The notes beneath the pieces were generated by a model. The model saw only the letters and a program-made list of their open reading frames with translations, was not told the DNA's origin and did no database searches. This document shows, one piece after another, positions 58,411 through 64,000 of a stretch of DNA of 64,000 nucleotides (the first letter of the stretch is position 1; the number at the start of each line of letters is the position of its first letter). Source of the DNA: Tupaia tana (Eukaryota; Chordata; Mammalia; Scandentia; Tupaiidae); the NCBI GenBank assembly GCA_026018925.1, contig JAKSZU010000002.1, forward strand, positions 54,268,337 to 54,332,336. Reading direction: 5' to 3'. The position numbers and the translations under genes are program-made.

Positions 58411-59170
58411 ACAAACAGTATCTGGTGTATGTGCTGTTGTCCTAATCACTCCTTCAGTTCAGACATTAGTCATAACAATACTTGAACAAACTCCTTCATT
58501 TGGAGATTCACAAAGCAATAAAAGTGTTTATTGAGAATAACTGAGTATGCACACTATGGAAGTAACTTTACAGAGTTTACTGAAAGCTAACTTAATCATA
58601 AAATATACAGCATGAAACACAAATCTTCCCCAGCATGAGTCCAGTGTTAAATTGGAACCCTTCCACATGAAAATGAGCAGAGCTCTTAATTCTCTGTGGC
58701 CCAGGGCTCATCACCATGCTTCTTCCATGGTCTAGAGTCTGCATTAGATACTGCCACATCTCTGGAGGAGCTATTTTCTTGTAGGATGAGGTCTTTGTTC
58801 GATTCTGAGTCACACTTGCCTGTTTGACATTATATTGTGAAGTTGAATATCCTCGTACTCTGTGGCCCAGCTATTCTACTCCAGGTGTAGCCCCAGGAGA
58901 GGTTCCAGCACATGTACCACAGGACATGTGCTCAAGAATGTTGTGCTGTTCACAACAAGGAGAATGAAAACAGCCCAAATGCCCTGCTGATGGAAGACTG
59001 CATGAATACACTGTATAATGATTAGATGAAGAAAAATTATAGTCTGAATGAATGGCTTGATTTTAGCAATATATTACTATATTGTAATATTATATTACAA
59101 CCACTGTGTCCTAGAGGTTAAGGGAGCCAGATCCCACCTAGCTGACTGCAGTTCAAATCCAAGTCCTGGC

Positions 59171-59329
59171 GGGACCAGCAGATGGCTTAATGGTTATGTA
59201 GCCAGACTCCCACGTAGTCAACTGCAGTCTGAGTTTTGGACTAGGCGGCTTAAAACTCACTCCAGGTGCATGTGCATGCATGCCCAGAATCCTAAGAGGA
59301 GGAAAACAAAACAAAACAAAACAAAAAAC
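59171..59329 (+). mobile_element. Inner SINE, 3'-shortened, with (CAAAA)n tail
   Basis: Begins gggaccagcagatggcttaa and stops after cctaagaggagg, going directly into AAAACAAAAC repeats. CCAAGTCCTGGC (59159-59170) and TCAAGGTCTGGT (59330-59341) fit a target duplication. The 3' half of the usual SINE is missing. Confidence 0.75.
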
Positions 59330-59499
59330 TCAAGGTCTGGTAACTTAAAACACAACCAAGCACATGTACATGAATGTCAAAAATTCTGATGAAATAGTGA
59401 AATGAAAGAGAAGTAATTGTGGCTTGACCAAACCCATTGAGGGATGCTTTATCCTACTCTCTTTATTTACTTTTTAACTTTTGTTATTTATTCATTTTC

Positions 59500-59546
59500 T
59501 TAGAGAGAGATTTTTTTTTCCTCAGGTGCATTTACTTACCTGAGAG

Positions 59547-59584
<38 letters not shown>

Positions 59585-59623
59585 TCTCAGGTGCATTCAC
59601 TCACCTGAGAGAGGAGAGAGAGA

Positions 59624-59681
<58 letters not shown>

Positions 59682-59857
59682 AGAGAAATCACCTCCCAGA
59701 TGATGGGAGGAGGATGGCCACACTCCTCCTCTCCTCTCTGGATTTTGGGCATGCACGCATATGCACCCTGTGTGTTTCAAGCCACCAGGTCTGAGACTTG
59801 AACCATGGTCAGCCATGTGGGAGTCCAGTGACCATTACACCATTTGCTGGTCCCATC
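59500..59857 (-). mobile_element. Inner SINE with expanded GA repeats and a duplicated unit
   Basis: Reverse long-form copy ending ccatttgctggtccc. Near its 3' side a unit around TCAGGTGCATT-ACTNACCTGAGAGA occurs twice (about 59522-59550 and 59586-59614), separated and followed by (GA)n runs at 59547-59581 and 59620-59677. Confidence 0.75.
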
Positions 59858-60215
59858 TTCCCCTCTCTCTGTGTATGTCTCTGTCTCTCTCATCATTAAA
59901 AAAAAAAAAGAAAAAAATCAAGTCCAAAAAGAATATGTACATTGTGATATCCTATTTCCAACGTTAAGAATAAAGAAAATAAAAATATACATTTTAGAAT
60001 GTGTATACATGTAATGAAAAGGGAAAGCAAGGGATGATTACTATTGGCTTCAGGATGTTGTTACTGGAGGAGGAATGTGTGGCTAGGGGATGAAACAATA
60101 CCATAAGGATAAATATAGGTTATTTACAAGCTTTTACCTTCTTGGGGGGGATGTTTATAGATGTTCATTAAATTATTTAAAATATTCAGTTAAATAACTA
60201 ACTAGATCAATGAAA

Positions 60216-63200
60216 CCAGAGCATAAAATAGTGATGATGAGTGTGTGCCCTGCAACAGTGTAATGATTAATCTGTTTCTTCTATATGAAGTTGAATGGAG
60301 AGTCTTGGGGGAAAAAAAACTGGTATATTAGCAGCTGAGGTCTCCAGGAGTTGATTTGTAAGAGATCTAATCTTGAAACTATCCCACCCTACCCCATTGA
60401 CAGAACAGAGAAGTAGGCTTGAAAGGTGCCTTGGTGAAGAGAATAGGAAGGAAAGGGTATGGGATTGTGAAGCAGTAAATTCACAACCATCCCCAAATCT
60501 GAGCTCCTAGAAGGTTGGGTTGTTAGCCCAAGGGCTGACTCCATTTCACTACTGCATATCAGCAACCCACTAGTATCTGTTCTGTGTGTTGTTGTAACCC
60601 TGAAACCCAGCCCATTTTCATGTATTTTGCATGTCTTTCTTGGTAAAGTATGCTGGGATAAAGAATTATATAATAAACAAGAGTAAGTTTAATAAGTACA
60701 TGCCTTGCAATCTTTTTCTCCTTAAGGATTAACTGTGCTTTTTCTGGTTGTGCATAACACCTTAAAAACGTCTTATTTTCTGAATATAGATTAGTTTTCA
60801 TAATCAGCACATTTCATAGGAATCTAAGAAATAGATGATTAGCACAATCCAGGGTAGAGGAGATTAGTCACCTTTTCACTGCTCTATAATTTGTAAGAGA
60901 TTGGTTATGACAGCGTGAATAATACTCCAGACCTCTGGAGAGAAATGTCCTGCTAAAACAAAAAGGGAAAGGACTGCAGGATAAAGGTAATTATGAACAT
61001 GTAACCAAGATGCTCTTGATTCCATCTATTTCCTGTCCCCATCCTGTGTTGCTTCATCCCTTCGGGAGACTGCTAGGACAAGATCCCGCCACCTAGTCAG
61101 ACTTAGCCTGCAGCTCAGCAGCTGTTTTTCTTATACAGCAATTTCGCTTACAGTATTTGGGGCTAAAGTTGTATCTTTTCCTTTCTCCACCCAGATGAAA
61201 TCATTTCCTTTTGCCATCCTGCAACTTAACTCATGGAAGAGAGGAATTAGGGTTATAAGGGAGACAGGGAGGGAAGGGTAGGGAAGGAACAGCCAGTTAT
61301 AAATATGCCAGGGTTTGATATGTGAGCTGGAAAGAAAATTCACACTTACAGAAAGACAATAATGCCTAAAGGCTTGAACTTGGCACACTTGTGGGGATCG
61401 GTTTCTCCATATTTGCCAAGCCAGATCCTGGAAATATACCATGCCATTTTCTGAAAAGAAACCCTGTTAATAGCTATACTTCATATTTTCTTTTTAGAGA
61501 TTGTTAGGGTTTTACAATATCGAAATCCTGTTGGGAGTTAACAAGCAATTTTCAAACTCCTATTAAATCACAGGATGAAAAAATTACTCCCTAATCCACA
61601 TAAAATTGCAAAAATAAAAAAAAGGAAAATAGCAAGATTTGCCTTTAACCTACAGGATATAAAGTTTTGAAAATAGCATAAATAAAAATCATATCCAAAC
61701 CAACTCTCTGCCTTAAAAATGGCATTGCAATTTAGAAAATGAATATATGCAAGAATGAATATGTATACACACACTGTTAGTTGTCTTAATAAAATATTTT
61801 TCTTTTATTAATAGCCTTATTAATTTATTAATTGCCTTTTATTAATTGTCCTTTAGTAAGGACATGGTAGCATCTGTTTAGTGTTGTATTCCAGTTCTGA
61901 CTTCTCTCAGTATGTGTGTACACACACACACCTTCCTGGCTTCCATCCTGGTTAAGAGAGAGCTTTGTTTTAAGTTTTGTTGCAGAAAACAGCAAAGCTG
62001 AGTAGATTGAGAAGTCAGCCAGCATGGTCTCTTTTTCATGTCCTCTTCTATTAAAGAGTTCAAAACTTTCAAAGGATTGACAGACGTTTTTGAAAAGATA
62101 ATTGAGAGTATAAATTCTTAATCATGTTTATTACATGTTCAAGGATTATTATTCTTTTGGGTTCTTCTTTACCTGTGTCAACACAATTTAGATTGTAAGG
62201 TCAATGGTAGAAGCAATGACTGGATATCCTAAATTTTCTAAGAGAACCCTGATTTTCGATGTCTTACACTGTGGTCCCCCAAATACCGTCGAGTTGATCA
62301 GAAGATCCGCTATGTAGCTATTCTGTCTACATGACTTCATGTTCAGAAATATTTAAACTTTGTGCCAATGTTGTGGAATAGCAACTTAAATGGTATGCTC
62401 TACTTCATTGCTGGCGAATGCCGACACCCAGATCAGGATCTCTGGTTGCACCATTGCTCCCAAGAGTAGACACCATAGTTTGCTCTTAGTGATCCAGGAA
62501 AGGGAGAAAGGGCCTTCAACAGCACTTGAAATGTTTTCCACAATTGTGGACCTGAATTGTGCTTTATACAGTGAAATTTTCTCCAGTGTTGGCAGGACTG
62601 TACAAATGTCTTATTTTCAGGAAGTAATCTTCAGCTCATAAACCTCGCCAAAACATGAATATAACTAAAATATCCCTAAGTGAACTTAGAATCATTCTGG
62701 AACAGCTAAACTCCCCAGTGAGATGAGACTTACTTTTTTTTTTTTTTTTTGGTTTGGTTTTGTTTTCAGTTAACCTTTGAAAATTAAATTTTACTTATTT
62801 GCTTTTCCTCTTCAGTTTTCCTGATAATTTTTCAAGAGTTCAAATAAATGATTCATTTCTTTTCGGTCCAATGGAATAGTCCAGCAATTTTACTAGTTGA
62901 GTGCTTCAATTTGGACCACCTGCTTTATTCTCCCTTACAGCCCCCCTTCCCTGCTATGGGAAAGCAGCTTCTCTGAGTCAATGACTCGAGAAGCAGAATG
63001 ACATCTGCTGTGGATGCTCATAGCACAGCTGACATGTATTTGAAAAGTGAAGTGATAGAGTCATTTAGGGAGCGGAGCAATTTCCTCTGTCAGAGATGAA
63101 CACTTGGATTAACAGAGAGCACTTAGTTCCCATAAAAGTTAGTCTGAAATAAGTGCTCTAAGCAAATCTCTTGACCCTGAAGTTGAGGCTAACCACCTCT

Positions 63201-63599
63201 GGACAGGGTCAGAAACTTAACAAAGAAAATACTGTTAATAGAGTTAATGGGGTGAGGGCTATTTACAGTTGAGTCTTCAAAAGCCCATCAAGTTGCAATT
63301 ACATTTTCTATTTGCTTAAGAAAAGTAACTTCACCCATTCACCTCCATCGATCCTTACTTACTGATATTAGTTTATTAGAGACATTAGAGTAATTCTATT
63401 AAAACACTTGATGTTTAACTTCAGTTGTTCCAGTCATATGAACGTTCTTAACATTTTCTGAATGAGCATGTCATTTTGTGGTTTGACATGTTAAACATGC
63501 TGTTTTCTCTTTTAGGAAAATTCTATTCTTTCCCCTGCCTTTCTTTGCCTGGCTAGTTCCTACTCATCCCCTGAGGCCTTGAGCTTCTAGGTGGGTGGG
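60216..63599. other. Unassigned flanking sequence
   Basis: The longest repeat-poor block of the flank (3.4 kb). AT-rich with an internal ttaattaattg-rich patch at 61800-61850 and a poly(T) at 62733. No coding signature. Confidence 0.5.
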
Positions 63600-63755
63600 A
63601 TGCCACTCCTGTGAGCTTTCTGAACCCTTGTCTTTTCCCACCCATGTCATACTTTCCTTGTCTGACAGGACCTCCTCACACTGCAGAACTATTCTCTCCA
63701 GTGCTTGATGCATACTACTCAAGTAATATTTGCTGGATGAATGAAAAAAATGAAG
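63600..63755 (+). repeat. L2 3' end
   Basis: tttcccacccatgtcatact, ctctccagtgcttgatgcat and aatatttgctggatgaatga match the L2 3' tail. Confidence 0.6.
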
Positions 63756-63802
63756 AAATGAGGAACTGAGGAATGAATAAATATTTTCCAATTAGAGGAA
63801 AT

Positions 63803-63871
63803 GGAGTGGTTTTCAAATGTTTTTGTACTTCAGAATCACCTGGGGTACTTTGATAAAAATGCATAGTCTCA
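63803..63871 (+). mobile_element. MER5-like hAT fragment, 5' part
   Basis: Reads gtggttttcaaatgtttttg, cagaatcacctggggtactt and aaaaatgcatagtctcagga, matching the MER5 start. A SINE follows directly. Confidence 0.6.
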
Positions 63872-64000
63872 GGACCCACAGGTGGTGTAGTGATTAAGGC
63901 GTTGGACTTCGACATGGTCTATTGTGGTTTGAGTCCCAGACCCAGTGGCCTGAAATTCACGCCAAGTGCATGTGAATGCATATTCAAAATCTTGAGAGGA
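63872..64000 (+). mobile_element. tRNA-derived SINE, 5' half, cut by the window end
   Basis: Head ggacccacaggtggtgtagt, B box GGTTTGAGTCCC, body to cttgagagga at the last base. It is inserted in, or abuts, a MER5-like fragment at 63803-63871. Confidence 0.8.

Larger units (their letters stand above)
59098..59895 (+). mobile_element. Old tRNA-derived SINE split by two later SINEs
   Basis: The outer SINE starts at about 59098 (cactgtgtcctagaggttaa), resumes at 59330 (aaggtctggtaacttaaaac to cctactctc) and probably ends at 59860-59895 (ctgtctctctcatcattaaa). Inserts occupy 59171-59329 and about 59500-59857. It lies inside an L1 3' end. Confidence 0.65.
58845..60215 (+). mobile_element. Old L1 3' end interrupted by a nested SINE block
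   Basis: The left part (58845-59097) has tctgtggcccagctattcta, aagaatgttgtgctgttcac and gaaaacagcccaaatgccc. The right part (59896-60215) has aagcaagggatgattactat and gttgttactggaggagg, typical of an L1MC-like 3' UTR. The SINE block 59098-59895 lies between them. Confidence 0.6.

Noticed and set aside
1-64000. Colugo (CYN SINE) or primate origin
   Set aside because: CYN heads that I remember (tRNA-Ile type with TGATAACACCAAGG) and Alu-type 7SL sequence are both absent.

Overview
The window is nuclear DNA from a placental mammal. It has AT-rich, repeat-dense sequence with one short spliced coding exon under a CpG island. It carries the old eutherian repeats (MIR, L2, MER5-like and Tigger-like DNA transposons, a MaLR-type LTR, old L1 3' ends) and many copies of a younger tRNA-derived SINE. 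I see no 7SL-derived SINE (Alu or B1), no carnivore SINEC, no BovB and no rabbit C element. This argues against anthropoids, mouse-like rodents, carnivores, ruminants and lagomorphs. The young SINE does not match any family I can name from memory, so I do not assign an order.

The only protein-coding gene I can support is LAMA4 (laminin subunit alpha-4), read on the minus strand. Its first coding exon lies at 35703-35897 and encodes 65 residues: the signal peptide and the start of the mature N-terminus. It ends in a GT splice donor. Positions 1-35702 are the 5' part of the following LAMA4 intron; the next exon, which should begin the laminin EGF-like region, was not found here. Positions 35898-36630 hold the 5' leader, a CpG island, a long polypyrimidine tract, a possible leader splice acceptor, and a candidate core promoter (GC boxes plus a TATA-like site). 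From about 36.6 kb to 64 kb is 5' flanking or intergenic DNA, unless further non-coding LAMA4 exons lie there.

Repeats account for most of the readable structure. (1) A tRNA-derived SINE with clear A and B boxes has about 30 copies in a long form (about 240-290 bp) and a short form (about 150-195 bp, middle section missing). Many copies have target-site duplications. (2) A second, different SINE has two copies. (3) Three copies of a 65-80 bp TA-flanked palindromic mariner-type MITE resemble MADE1 in design. (4) L1 fragments include a 5'-truncated insertion with a perfect 15-bp target-site duplication. (5) There are also MIR, L2, Tigger and MER5-like relics, a solo LTR and many simple repeats.

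I found no CRISPR array, genuine tRNA or rRNA gene, prophage-like or bacterial feature, or novel multi-gene system. The points most worth checking are the MITE family, the two-size SINE family, the nested insertions at 58.8-60.2 kb and the LAMA4 leader/promoter layout.
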